Origin: JBQTKD01 sp963703165
Lineage (GTDB): Bacteria; Actinomycetota; Actinomycetes; Sporichthyales; Sporichthyaceae
Assembly: GCA_963703165.1 (NCBI GenBank)
Contig: OY969798.1
Coordinates: 1,488,001 to 1,552,000 of the forward strand
Reading direction: 5' to 3'
Length of the DNA stretch: 64,000 bases
The position numbers and the translations under genes are program-made. Numbering within the stretch: the first letter of the stretch is position 1; the number at the start of each line of letters is the position of its first letter. Below, piece by piece: positions 25,973-35,095 of this stretch. The notes under the pieces are model-generated. The model was not told the DNA's origin. It saw nothing but the letters and a program-made list of their open reading frames with translations, and ran no database searches.

Positions 25973-27109
25973 GTGAGGACCACGGCCCTGGCCGCTGTGT
26001 GCACGAGCCTCGGTAAGCCACTGGAGGTGGTCGACCTCGATCTGGAGGTGCCCCGACCAGGCGAGGTCTCGGTCCGGATGGGCGCTTCCGGCATCTGCGC
26101 GTCCGACCTGTCGGTGCAGAAAGGGACGCTGCCCGGTCCCCTGCCGGTCGTGCTCGGACACGAGGGCGCCGGGGTCATCGAGGCCGTCGGCGACGGCGTG
26201 CACCATCTCGCCGTCGGCGATCACGTCGCGGTCTGCGCGATGCCGCAGTGCGGGCAGTGCTACCGCTGCCTGCGCGGGCAGACCGGCCTGTGCGAGCGCG
26301 GCGACGGGGTCCTGTTCAGCGGGGCGCAGCTCGACGGCACCCTGCGCTTCCGGACGGCCGACGGCATCGCGGTGGCGCAGATGGTCGCCGCGGGGACGTT
26401 CGCGCAACGGGTCGTCGTGCCCGCCATCTCCGTGGTCGCCATCCCCTGCGACATCCCCTTCGCCGCCGCCGCCCTGCTGGGCTGCGCGGTCCTCACCGGC
26501 GTCGGTGCCGCGTGGCACACCGCCACGATCCGCCGCGGCGACAGCGTCGTCGTGATCGGCTGCGGAAGCGTCGGGCTCAGCGCGATCCAGGGCGCGCGGT
26601 TGCGCGGCGCGGACCGGATCATCGCCATCGACCTGGTCGAGTCGAAGCTGGACGTCGCCCGCGCGGTGGGGGCCACCGACGTTGTGCCCGCGACAGACAC
26701 CGACCTGGTCAGCGCCGTGCGGGAGTTGACCGGCGGACGCGGGGCCGACGTCACACTCGAATGCGTGGGCGCGCAGGCCACCGTGGACGCCGCGATCCGG
26801 ATGACGGACAAAGGCGGCGAGGTCGTGATGGTCGGCGCCGGCGGCCCGGACACCCGCATCGACATCCCTCAGTTCCGCGGTCTCGTCGGCAGTGCGAAGA
26901 CCCTGAAGGGCTGCCTGTTCGGCTCCGCGGACATCCACCGCGACATCCCACGTCTCGTTCAGCAGTACCGGACGGGCGCGCTCCAGCTCGACGTCCTGGT
27001 GTCGCAGACCTTCGGTCTGGACGCGATCAACGAAGGCTTCGCCGCGGTCGCCGCGGGCGACGTGATTTCCGCCGTGGTGCAGTTCGACTCACTGGAGGTA
27101 CGACCATGA
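25973..27109 (+). CDS. zinc-dependent alcohol dehydrogenase (MDR family)
   Basis: 378 aa from GTG 25973, where the conserved N-terminus begins (TTALAAVCTSLGKPLEVVDL); GTG 25895 would add 26 residues that look non-coding. Catalytic zinc ligand C42 (GICASD), H63 in GHEGAGVIEAVGDGV, structural zinc cysteines C93, C96, C99 and C107, and the NAD-binding GCGSVG. Class III/aryl-alcohol type enzyme that oxidises an alcohol to aldehyde or ketone. Its stop overlaps the start of the acyl-CoA synthetase gene (ATGA). In the proposed pathway it could make the ketone used by the Baeyer-Villiger enzymes. Confidence 0.86.
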   Translation: MRTTALAAVCTSLGKPLEVVDLDLEVPRPGEVSVRMGASGICASDLSVQKGTLPGPLPVVLGHEGAGVIEAVGDGVHHLAVGDHVAVCAMPQCGQCYRCLRGQTGLCERGDGVLFSGAQLDGTLRFRTADGIAVAQMVAAGTFAQRVVVPAISVVAIPCDIPFAAAALLGCAVLTGVGAAWHTATIRRGDSVVVIGCGSVGLSAIQGARLRGADRIIAIDLVESKLDVARAVGATDVVPATDTDLVSAVRELTGGRGADVTLECVGAQATVDAAIRMTDKGGEVVMVGAGGPDTRIDIPQFRGLVGSAKTLKGCLFGSADIHRDIPRLVQQYRTGALQLDVLVSQTFGLDAINEGFAAVAAGDVISAVVQFDSLEVRP

Positions 27110-28884
27110 CGAGTGGGCCGAAGGCATTGGCCGCGGGTGACCTCTGCGAGGCGTTCGCGCACACCGTGGCCGACCGGCCGGACGAGGTCGCGATGCGCTC
27201 CTCCGACGGCACGGTGTCGCTTACCTGGTCGCAGGCTGACGCTGAGGTCCGTGCGGCGGCGGCGGGTTTGGACGCGCTCGGTGTCTCGCACGGCGGCACC
27301 GCGGCGATGATGCTCAGCAACCGCTACGAAGCGGCCGTCATCGACCTGGCAACGTTGCACATCGGCGCGGTGCCGCTGTCCGTCTACAACAGCTCCGCCG
27401 CTGCCCAATTGACCTACCTGCTCGACGATTCCGGCGCTGAGGTCCTGGTCACCGAGGTCGCGTTCGCGGACAAGGCGCGCGCGGCGATCGCGGCGACGGT
27501 TCGCAAGCCCACGTTGGTCGTCATCGACGGCGAGGGCGAGGAGCCGAACTGGACCGCGCTCCTCGCCCTCGCTCCGCCCTTGGCTCCGGGCACGCGTCCG
27601 GACCTCGACCCGCACGACGTGCTGACCGTCGTGTACACCTCCGGCACCACCGGGGTGCCCAAGGGCGCGGAGCTCACGCACTACAACATCCTCGAGCAGA
27701 TCCGCGGCCTGCACTCGCTGGGCCGCCTGCCCGCCGGCGGCCGGGCGGTGTCCTATCTCCCGTTCGCGCACATGGGCGACCGGCTCTGCGCGTACTACAT
27801 GCCGATCGTCATGGGCGCCGAGATCACCTACCACCCCAACCCCAAGACGGCCGCCGGGTTGCTGCCGCAGATCCAGCCGACGCTCTACATGACGGTCCCG
27901 CGCGTGTGGAACTACCTGATGACCCTCGCCCAGCAACGGATCTCCGCCGATCCACGCAAGGACGAGCTGGAGGAAGCCCTCGAACTGGGCATGCGCATCC
28001 ACGACGACCGCCTGGCCGGCCGCGAGACCGATCGATCGGTGCACGACGCGTGGCACGCGCACGACGACGCAGTGTCCGGCGTCAGAAAGCACCTCGGCCT
28101 GGACGCCGGCGAACTGCTCTTCACCGGCGCGGCACCGCTGCCCCCGGAGACGCTGCGCTTCTTCGCCGCGATCGGCGTGGACCTCTGTGAGTGCTACGGC
28201 CAGAGCGAGACCGCCGGAATCATCCTGTGCAACCCGGCCGGTGCCGCCCGCCCGGTCACCAACGGCCTGCCGCTGCCCGGCGTCGAGGCCAGGATCGCCG
28301 AGGACGGCGAACTCCTGCTCAAGGGCCCGATGGTGATGAAGGGCTACCGCGGCAAGCCCGAGCTGACCGCCGACGCCTTCGAGGATGGGTGGTTGCGGAC
28401 CGGCGACGTGTTCGTGCAGGACGAGGCCGGCTACTACCGGATCGTCGACCGCAAGAAGGAGATCATCGTTCTCTCCACGGGCAAGAACGTCTCCCCTGCC
28501 CTGGTGGAGAACAGCCTTGCCGCGGCCACGCCGCTGGTTGCTCCCGCGATCTGCATCGGGGACGCGCAGGCCTACGTCACGGCCCTGATCGTCCTGGAAC
28601 CCGACGTCACCGCGGCGATCACCGGCGAGACGGACCTCGCGAAGAACGCGACGAACCCCGAGATCATCGAGCGCCTGCGCACGGCGATCCGCGCGGCCAA
28701 CGAGAACCTCAATGCCGCCGAGCAGGTCCGCCGCTTCCTGATCGTCGGGTCCGGCTGGTTACCCGGCACCGACGAGCTGACACCGACCATGAAACTGCGC
28801 CGCAAGCCGATCGCCGCGAAGTACGCGGCGGAGATCGAGCTGCTCTACGGCCCGCTCCACGAGCGCGTCCTGGAAGTCTCGTGA
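27106..28884 (+). CDS. long-chain-type acyl-CoA synthetase (AMP-forming)
   Basis: 592 aa, ATG 27106 with GGAGG upstream. The adenylate-forming signature VVYTSGTTGVPKG (about 175-187), CYGQSET, GWLRTGDVFVQDEAGYYR and DRKKEIIVLSTGKNVSP with the late lysine region TPTMKLRRK. Forms an acyl-AMP and then an acyl-CoA, committing an acid to beta-oxidation. Middle gene of the alcohol dehydrogenase-synthetase-TetR operon, overlapping both neighbours by 4 nt. Chain type (fatty, steroid side chain, terpenoid acid) cannot be told from motifs alone. Confidence 0.88.
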   Translation: MTSGPKALAAGDLCEAFAHTVADRPDEVAMRSSDGTVSLTWSQADAEVRAAAAGLDALGVSHGGTAAMMLSNRYEAAVIDLATLHIGAVPLSVYNSSAAAQLTYLLDDSGAEVLVTEVAFADKARAAIAATVRKPTLVVIDGEGEEPNWTALLALAPPLAPGTRPDLDPHDVLTVVYTSGTTGVPKGAELTHYNILEQIRGLHSLGRLPAGGRAVSYLPFAHMGDRLCAYYMPIVMGAEITYHPNPKTAAGLLPQIQPTLYMTVPRVWNYLMTLAQQRISADPRKDELEEALELGMRIHDDRLAGRETDRSVHDAWHAHDDAVSGVRKHLGLDAGELLFTGAAPLPPETLRFFAAIGVDLCECYGQSETAGIILCNPAGAARPVTNGLPLPGVEARIAEDGELLLKGPMVMKGYRGKPELTADAFEDGWLRTGDVFVQDEAGYYRIVDRKKEIIVLSTGKNVSPALVENSLAAATPLVAPAICIGDAQAYVTALIVLEPDVTAAITGETDLAKNATNPEIIERLRTAIRAANENLNAAEQVRRFLIVGSGWLPGTDELTPTMKLRRKPIAAKYAAEIELLYGPLHERVLEVS

Positions 28885-29552
28885 CCGACGCGCCATTACC
28901 GTTGCCCCCGATGGCCACCACCGATCCCCCGGAGAGCAGCGCGGAGGAGAACGGCGCCGCGCCGCGCGGTCGCGGTCGACCGCGCCGCGACATCGACCGC
29001 GAGCAGGTCGCCGACGCCGTCGAGGAGATCTTCGAGGACGGCGGCTACGACGCGGTCTCGATCGAGGAGACAGCCAAGCGCCTCGGCGTCTCCCGGGCCA
29101 CGCTGTACCGGACGGTGCCGTCCAAGGAACACCTGATGGCCATCCTGTTCCAGCGGATGACCACCGAGCTCTATGCGGCCGCGTTGGCCATCGTCGAGGA
29201 CCCGAACCTCTCCGCGCGCGAACGCCTGGAGCGGCTCGTCCGCGAGCAGATCGACGCCGCGTTCCGCCAGCGCAAATACCTGCTGGTGTTCTTCGGCGGC
29301 GGCGGGCTGCCGGCCGAGGACCTCGAACGGTGGGTGACCTGGCGGCGGGCGTACGAGGGCCTCTGGATCGCGGTCGTCACCTCGGCCATCGAGAGCGGGG
29401 ACCTGCCCGACGACGACCCGCGCCTGGTGACCCGTCTGCTGACCGGCATGACCACCTGGGTGGCCCGGTGGGTCCGCCCTGACGGACCCTTCGACTCCGA
29501 GCACATCGCCGATGTCGCACTGCGTCTTGTGCTGCCCGGGACGAGGGATTAG
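28881..29552 (+). CDS. TetR-family transcriptional regulator
   Basis: 223 aa from GTG 28881, overlapping the synthetase stop (GTGA); ATG 28911 is an alternative without a binding site. An RGRGRPRR basic patch precedes the helix-turn-helix (IEETAKRLGVSRATLYRTVPSKEHL). The C-terminal ligand domain is variable. It is cotranscribed with the catabolic genes it probably represses. Palindromes of TGAGAC type at 25849-25877 and 29569-29585 flank this operon and are its likely operators; the effector is probably a pathway acyl-CoA. Confidence 0.88.
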   Translation: MTDAPLPLPPMATTDPPESSAEENGAAPRGRGRPRRDIDREQVADAVEEIFEDGGYDAVSIEETAKRLGVSRATLYRTVPSKEHLMAILFQRMTTELYAAALAIVEDPNLSARERLERLVREQIDAAFRQRKYLLVFFGGGGLPAEDLERWVTWRRAYEGLWIAVVTSAIESGDLPDDDPRLVTRLLTGMTTWVARWVRPDGPFDSEHIADVALRLVLPGTRD

Positions 29553-29568
29553 TCTCCGAAATCATTAG

Positions 29569-29585
29569 TGAGACGGCGTGGCTCA
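29569..29585. promoter_or_regulatory. second TetR-type operator (TGAGAC family)
   Basis: TGAGACGGCGTGGCTCA is a degenerate copy of the 17-bp palindrome at 25861-25877. It lies between the TetR gene and the following crotonase operon, placing that operon under the same regulator. Confidence 0.6.
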
Positions 29586-29611
29586 AAAAGCTGAGATGTG
29601 AGGTCCGCGAG

Positions 29612-30400
29612 GTGGACTACCAGGCGCTGACCCTGGCGGTGGACGGCCCCGTCGCCGAGATCACGCTCACCCGCCCGGAGCTGTTCAACCGCTTCGACGA
29701 CACGTTGCACATCGAGCTCACCGCCGCGCTGGCCGACGTCCGCGGCGACCCCAAGGTGCTCGCGGTCATCCTCGCCTCGACCGGCAAGGTCTTCTCTGCC
29801 GGCGGGGACTTCGAGCTCATGCGTGCCGCGCAGGCCGACGTCGGCACCCGGTTGCGCATCATCGACGACGGCCGCCGCCTGCTGGCCTCGTTGCAGTCAC
29901 TCCCCCAGCCGCTGATCGTCGCGCTGCACGGCGCCGCCATCGGCCTCGGCGCGACCGTGGTGCTCAGCGCCGATGCCGTCGTCGCCGCGAAGTCCGCGTC
30001 ACTGTCCGACCCCCACGTTCAGTTGGGCCTGGTCGCCGGCGACGGTGGCTGTCTGGTGTGGCCGCAGGCCGTCGGCATGCTGCGGGCGCGTCGGCACCTG
30101 CTCACCGGGGACGCCGTCGACGCGACCACCGCACATGCCTGGGGTCTGGTCACCGACCTCGTCGCCGAAGCCGCCGACGTCCTGCCGGCCGCGAAGGCCC
30201 TCGCAGCCCACATCGCGGCGCTACCGCCGCTGGCGGTGCAGGGCACCAAGCGCGCACTGAATGCCGTGACCGCCCACCGTGCGAGCGAGGTCGTGGAAAT
30301 AGCCTTCGCGCACGAGGAGACCACGCTCGCCTCGACCGACCTGCTCGAGGCCATCGACGCCTTCACCGAACGCCGGCCTCCAGTCTTCGAAGGCCGCTGA
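29612..30400 (+). CDS. enoyl-CoA hydratase/isomerase (crotonase) family
   Basis: 262 aa from GTG 29612. Crotonase fold: TLTRPELFNRFDD, the oxyanion GKVFSAGGDFELMR, HGAAIGLGATVVLSADAVVA and SDPHVQLGLVAGDGG. The two catalytic glutamates of classical hydratases are not both present: the second position is Asp (AGDGG) and the first lies in DPHVQ. This may mean isomerase, hydrolase or altered hydratase activity. First gene of a seven-gene beta-oxidation operon, downstream of the operator at 29569. Confidence 0.85.
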   Translation: MDYQALTLAVDGPVAEITLTRPELFNRFDDTLHIELTAALADVRGDPKVLAVILASTGKVFSAGGDFELMRAAQADVGTRLRIIDDGRRLLASLQSLPQPLIVALHGAAIGLGATVVLSADAVVAAKSASLSDPHVQLGLVAGDGGCLVWPQAVGMLRARRHLLTGDAVDATTAHAWGLVTDLVAEAADVLPAAKALAAHIAALPPLAVQGTKRALNAVTAHRASEVVEIAFAHEETTLASTDLLEAIDAFTERRPPVFEGR

Positions 30401-30422
30401 ACTTGCGAACCGGAGGATCCCC

Positions 30423-31211
30423 GTGCCCATCGCGGAACTGAACGGCAACAAGCTCTACTACGAGGTCACCGGCGACGGTCCCGAGACCATCGTGTTCTCG
30501 CACGGTGCGTTCCTCGACCACACGCTGTGGGAGCTCGTCGTCGCGGAGCTGAGCAGCGACTATCGCTGCATCACCTGGGACGCCCGCGGCCACGGGATGT
30601 CGGAGTGCAACGGGCCCTTCACCTATTACGACTCCGTCGCCGACACCCTCGGCCTGCTCGACCTGGTCGGTGCGGACTCCGCGGTCTTCGTGGGCATGTC
30701 ACAGGGCGGGTGGCTGGGCCAGCGGGCCGCGCTGACCGCTCCGGACCGGGTCCGCGGCCTGGTGCTGCAGGGCACCTCGGTCAGCCAGCTCACCGCCGAG
30801 GAGCACGCCGGCTACTCGCAGCTCGGCCAGGCCTGGGTCGCCTACGGCCCGACCGGCGACATCGCGAACGCCGTGATGGGGATTCAGTTCGCCCCGAGCA
30901 ACTACGACGGTTCCCGCTTCCTGAAGGCGTGGCAGTCCAAGGCGCCGTCGGCCTGGGAGCAGGTCTGGCAGACGATCCTGAACCGCGACGACATCACGGG
31001 CCGCATGAAGGAGATCTCCTGCCCGGTCTCGGTGGTGCACGGCAGCGCGGACGTCGCGTTCTCCCTCGACATCGCCAACGAGACCGCGGGCATGGTGTCC
31101 GACTGCACCGGTGTGACGGTCATCGACGGCGCACCGCACGCGGCCGCGCTGACCCACCCCGCCGAGGTCACCGCCGCGATCCGTTCGTTCATGCAGGGTC
31201 TGTCCGGCTGA
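30423..31211 (+). CDS. alpha/beta hydrolase
   Basis: 262 aa, GTG start with CGGAGGAT 6 nt upstream. Features: FSHGAFLDHTLW (oxyanion region), DARGHGMS, nucleophile elbow GMSQGG, acid in HGSADVAF and histidine in GAPHAAALTHP. Likely an esterase, lactonase or C-C hydrolase acting on a pathway intermediate. Second gene of the beta-oxidation operon; the next gene begins 3 nt after its stop. Confidence 0.85.
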   Translation: MPIAELNGNKLYYEVTGDGPETIVFSHGAFLDHTLWELVVAELSSDYRCITWDARGHGMSECNGPFTYYDSVADTLGLLDLVGADSAVFVGMSQGGWLGQRAALTAPDRVRGLVLQGTSVSQLTAEEHAGYSQLGQAWVAYGPTGDIANAVMGIQFAPSNYDGSRFLKAWQSKAPSAWEQVWQTILNRDDITGRMKEISCPVSVVHGSADVAFSLDIANETAGMVSDCTGVTVIDGAPHAAALTHPAEVTAAIRSFMQGLSG

Positions 31212-31213
31212 CC

Positions 31214-32338
31214 ATGCGGCGCACTGTTCTGGACGAGCGACACGAGGCGTACCGCAAGCACGTGCGCGCGTTCCTGATCGACAAGGTCGTCCCCGCCTAC
31301 CCCGAGTGGGTCGCGGCGGGCGCCCCGCCGCGGGACTTCTGGCCACGCGCCGGCGCCGCGGGAATCCTCGGTGTCGGGGTGCCGGTCGAGTACGGCGGCA
31401 ACCCGGGCACCACGTTCCTGCACAGTGCTGTGTTCGCCGAGGAGGCACAGGCCCTCGGGCTGGCGATCGCCGGCGTGCGGGTGCAGGTCGACATCTGCAT
31501 GCCGTACTTCCTGGAACTCGGGAACGCCGAGCAGAAGCAGCGATGGCTCCCGCGTATCGCCTCCGGGGACGCGCTCACCGCGATCGCGCTGTCCGAGCCG
31601 GCCGCCGGGTCCGACCTCAAGGCCCTGGCGACGTCCGCCCGTCTGGACGGCGATCACTACGTCGTCAACGGCGGGAAGACGTTCATCTCCAACGGGATGA
31701 AGGCCGATCTGCTGATCGTGGCGGTCAAAACCGATCGAGAAGCCGGGCGCGACGGCATCAGCATGCTGGTCGTCGAGGAGGGGATGCCCGGTTTCTCGAG
31801 AGGCAAGAAGCTGGACAAGATGGGCCTGCACGCGCAGGACCTCGCGGAGCTGTTCTTCGACGACGTCCGCGTTCCGGTGGCCAATCGCCTCGGCGAGGAG
31901 AACAAGGGTTTCACCTACCTCACCGCGAACCTCGCGCAGGAACGCCTCTCCATCGGGGTCAACTCGCAGGCCGCGGCGGAGGCCGCGTTGGCGGCGACCG
32001 TCGAGATCATCGGCCAGGGGTCGCGCCCGGGTCAGCACGTCAAGTTCGAACTCGCTGCGTGCGCCACCGATCTGGCAGCGGGCCGTGCGCTGGTCGATCA
32101 GGCGCTGGCCGCTCACGAACTGCACGAGCTCAGTCCCACGGACGCGGCGTTGGTGAAGCTGTTCTGCACCGAACTGCAGGGCTGCGTGGTCGACCGCTGC
32201 GTGCAGGTGCTCGGCACCGCGGGCATCGCCAAGAACTCGCCGCTGGGCCGCGCGTACGCCGATGCCCGGGTGGCTCGGATCTTCGGTGGCTCCAGCGAAA
32301 TCATGAAGGTGATCGTCAGTCAGTCGCTCGGACTCTGA
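31214..32338 (+). CDS. acyl-CoA dehydrogenase (374 aa)
   Basis: 374 aa. Signatures: ALSEPAAGSDLKALATSA, VVNGGKTFISNGMKADL, KLDKMGLHAQDLAELFFDDV and the ending ARIFGGSSEIMKVIVSQSLG. The catalytic-base loop is FGGSSE, as in isovaleryl/long-chain-type enzymes whose base lies elsewhere. FAD-linked desaturation of an acyl-CoA. It shares an operon with a second, shorter dehydrogenase (35092-36084) and could form a heteromer with it. Confidence 0.88.
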   Translation: MRRTVLDERHEAYRKHVRAFLIDKVVPAYPEWVAAGAPPRDFWPRAGAAGILGVGVPVEYGGNPGTTFLHSAVFAEEAQALGLAIAGVRVQVDICMPYFLELGNAEQKQRWLPRIASGDALTAIALSEPAAGSDLKALATSARLDGDHYVVNGGKTFISNGMKADLLIVAVKTDREAGRDGISMLVVEEGMPGFSRGKKLDKMGLHAQDLAELFFDDVRVPVANRLGEENKGFTYLTANLAQERLSIGVNSQAAAEAALAATVEIIGQGSRPGQHVKFELAACATDLAAGRALVDQALAAHELHELSPTDAALVKLFCTELQGCVVDRCVQVLGTAGIAKNSPLGRAYADARVARIFGGSSEIMKVIVSQSLGL

Positions 32339-32374
32339 CCGGAGCCGAGACGCCCCTACGGAAGGGACAGATCA

Positions 32375-33575
32375 ATGCGCGACGCAGTCATCGTGGACGT
32401 CGTCCGATCACCGATGGGCAGAGGCAAGGCGCCGAAGGACGGCAAGCCCGGCGGTGTGCTGTCCGGCGTGCACGCCGTGGAGTTGCTTGCGCCAGACGGT
32501 CAAGGCACTGATGGACCGCAATCAAGCGCTCAGCCCGGCAGAGGTGGACGACTTCATCGTCGGCTGCGTCAGCCAGGTCTCCGAACAGGCCGGCTGCATC
32601 GGCCGGTGGGCGTGGCTCGGCGCCGGTCTGCCCGAGCACGTGCCGTCGACGGTCGTCGACCGGCGCTGCGGCTCGGCCCAACAGGCGTTCGACTTCGCCG
32701 CGGCGGGCATCATGGCCGGCGTCTACGACGTGGTCGTCACAGGCGGCATCGAATCGATGAGCCGCATCCCGATGGGCACCGCGCGCCTCGGCGCTGATGT
32801 CTACGGGCCGTCGTCGACCGCCCGATACGCCCCGGGCCTGGTGCCGCAGGGCATCTCCGCGGAACTGATCGCCGCGCGGTGGAACATCGACCGCGAGACC
32901 CTCGACGCGTACTCCGCCCGTTCGCACCAGCGTGCCGCGGCGGCTGCCGCGAGTGGAGGGTTCGACAACGAGATCGTGCCGATCACCACGCCGGATGGCG
33001 TCGTCTCGGTCGATGAGTCGATCCGCCCGACCACGACCGCCGAGAGCCTGGCCGGGCTCAAGCCGGCCTTCGCGAACGACGACATGGCGGCTCGGTTCCC
33101 GCAGATCAACTGGTCGATCACCGCGGGCAACTCCTCGCAGATCACCGACGGTGCCGCGGCTCTGCTCATCATGAGCGCCGAACGAGCCGACGCTCTCGGG
33201 CTGCGCCCGCGGGCCCGGTTCCACGCGTTCGCCGTCGCCTCCGACGATCCGATCACCATGCTGTCCGGGCCGATCCCCGCGACGGAGAAGGCCCTGAAGC
33301 GCTCGGGTCTGAGCATCGAGGACCTCGACCACTACGAGGTCAACGAGGCGTTCGCCTCGGTCCCGTTGGCGTGGGCGTCGCACTTCGACGCCGACCCCGC
33401 GAAGCTCAATCCCCGCGGTGGCGCCATCGCCCTGGGCCACCCGCTCGGCGCGTCCGGCGGGCGGATCATGGCCACGATGCTCAACCACCTCGAGGCAACC
33501 GGCGGCCGATACGGCCTGCAGACCATGTGCGAAGCCGGCGGCATGGCCAACGCGACCATCATCGAAAGGCTGTAG
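32375..33575 (+). pseudogene. acetyl-CoA C-acyltransferase (thiolase), apparent +1 frameshift
   Basis: The first 39 codons (MRDAVIVDVVRSPMGRGKAP... VELLA) are in one frame and the remainder (QTVKALMDRNQALSP...) in the next. One extra base near 32489-32493 restores a continuous thiolase of about 400 aa. Everything downstream is intact: nucleophile cysteine in VVDRRCGSAQQAF, NEAF, GGAIALGHPLGASGGR and a C-terminal MCEAGGMANA. The operon around it is intact and no slippery site is seen, so a sequencing error is as likely as a real mutation. If functional, it performs the thiolytic step of beta-oxidation. Confidence 0.8.
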
Positions 33576-33578
33576 CGC

Positions 33579-34337
33579 ATGGAGATCGCAGGGAACGCCG
33601 TCCTCGTCACGGGGGGTGCGTCCGGGCTCGGCCTGGGCACCGCCCGCGCGCTGGCCAAGGCCGGCGCCGAGGTGACGATCCTCGACCTCGCCACCTCGGC
33701 CGGAGCTGAGGTGGCAGCCGAACTCGGTGGCACCTTCGTCGCGGCCGACGTCACCGACACCGCGGGAGTCGAGGCCGCGCTGGACGCCGCCGAGGCCTCG
33801 GGTCCCCTGCGCGCGGTTGTGCACTGCGCGGGCAAGGGCGGTCCGGTGCGCGTCGTCGAGAAGGACGGCAGCCCGGGCTCGCTGGAGAAGTACACCGACA
33901 CGGTCACCGTGAACCTGATCGGTTCGTTCAACGTGCTGCGCCTGGCCGCCGCGCGGATGGCCCGCAGCGAGTCCGTCGACAACGAACGAGGCGTGGTCAT
34001 CCTGACCGCATCGGTTGCCGCGTTCGAGGGTCAGATCGGCCAGATCCCCTACGCCTCCTCGAAGGCGGGCATCGTCGGCATGACGATCGTCGCCGCGCGA
34101 GACCTCGCCAGCAAGCAGATCCGGGTGTGCACGATCGCGCCCGGGCTGTTCGACACTCCCCTGCTCGCTCGCCTGCCCGAGGAGGTCAAGGCCTCCCTCG
34201 GTAAGTCAGTGCCGAACCCCAGCCGGCTCGGAACCCCTGACGAGTACGCGAAGTTGGCGCTCGCCATCATCGACAACCCGATGCTCAACGGCGAGACGAT
34301 CCGCCTCGACGGCGCGATCCGGATGGCCCCGAGATGA
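33579..34337 (+). CDS. SDR-family 3-hydroxyacyl-CoA dehydrogenase (type II, HSD17B10-like)
   Basis: 252 aa. TGGASGLGLGTA cofactor loop, the ADVTDTAGVEAALD segment, VVHCAGKGGP, the catalytic ILTASVAAFEGQIGQIPYASSK and the late PSRLGTPDEYAKLA. The long insertion before NVLRLAAARM and the sequence order match type II 3-hydroxyacyl-CoA dehydrogenases. It would supply the NAD-dependent third step of beta-oxidation next to the thiolase. Stop overlaps the start of the following crotonase gene (ATGA). Confidence 0.87.
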   Translation: MEIAGNAVLVTGGASGLGLGTARALAKAGAEVTILDLATSAGAEVAAELGGTFVAADVTDTAGVEAALDAAEASGPLRAVVHCAGKGGPVRVVEKDGSPGSLEKYTDTVTVNLIGSFNVLRLAAARMARSESVDNERGVVILTASVAAFEGQIGQIPYASSKAGIVGMTIVAARDLASKQIRVCTIAPGLFDTPLLARLPEEVKASLGKSVPNPSRLGTPDEYAKLALAIIDNPMLNGETIRLDGAIRMAPR

Positions 34338-35095
34338 CCGTCCACTTCGAGGTTTCCGACGGCGTCGCGATCATCACGCTGGACCGTCCGGAACGTCGCA
34401 ACGCCATCGACCTCCCCACCGCCGAGGCGTTGGACGCCGCGCTCACCGAGCTCGATGCCCGCGACGACGCCGTGGTCGGTGTCATCACCGGCAACGGGCC
34501 GGTGTTCTCCGCCGGCATGGACCTCAAGGTGATCGCCTCGGGCGGGCCACGTCCGATCGTGCCGGGACGCGGGGCGTTCGGCATCGTCGAGAAGCCACCG
34601 GCCAAGCCACTCATCGCCGCGGTCGAGGGGGCTGCGCTCGCTGGTGGCTTCGAGATCGCGTTGGCGTGCGACCTGATCGTCTCCGCCGACAACGCTTCCT
34701 TCGGGCTGCCAGAGGTGAAGCGCGGGCTGGCCGCGGCAGCCGGTGGTGCGGTGCGGTTGCCGCAGCGGATCCCTTACTCGCAGGCGATGCGGATGATCCT
34801 CACCGGCGAGCCGATCACGGCGCAGCGAGCGTTCGAGCTGGGCCTCGTCGTGGAGCTCACCGCTCCCGGCGGTGCACTTGATGCGGCCAAGAAGCTCGCG
34901 GCCTCCATCGCGTGCAACGCACCTCTGGCCGTCCGCACCTCGAAGCAGGTCATCGAACTCGTGCGCGGAGCCTCCCTGGCTGAGGCGTTCGAGCGGCAGC
35001 GCCCGCTGATGCAGATGATCCGCGAGTCCGAGGACGCCCTCGAAGGTGCGAAAGCCTTTTCCGAGAAGCGCGAACCGAAGTGGGTCGGTCGTTGA
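34334..35095 (+). CDS. enoyl-CoA hydratase (crotonase) family
   Basis: 253 aa. TLDRPERRNAIDLPTAEAL, oxyanion NGPVFSAGMDLKV, EGAALAGGFEIALACDLIV and FGLPEVKRGLAAAAGG. One catalytic glutamate is present (PEVKRG) while the second position is Ala/Gly (AAAAGG), so the exact reaction is uncertain. Overlaps the upstream SDR and downstream dehydrogenase genes by 4 nt each, so translation is coupled. Confidence 0.86.
   Translation: MTVHFEVSDGVAIITLDRPERRNAIDLPTAEALDAALTELDARDDAVVGVITGNGPVFSAGMDLKVIASGGPRPIVPGRGAFGIVEKPPAKPLIAAVEGAALAGGFEIALACDLIVSADNASFGLPEVKRGLAAAAGGAVRLPQRIPYSQAMRMILTGEPITAQRAFELGLVVELTAPGGALDAAKKLAASIACNAPLAVRTSKQVIELVRGASLAEAFERQRPLMQMIRESEDALEGAKAFSEKREPKWVGR

Noticed and set aside
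32480..32500. Programmed frameshift in the thiolase gene
   Set aside because: No slippery heptamer, no downstream structure and no stop codon at the junction were seen; an indel or sequencing error is simpler.
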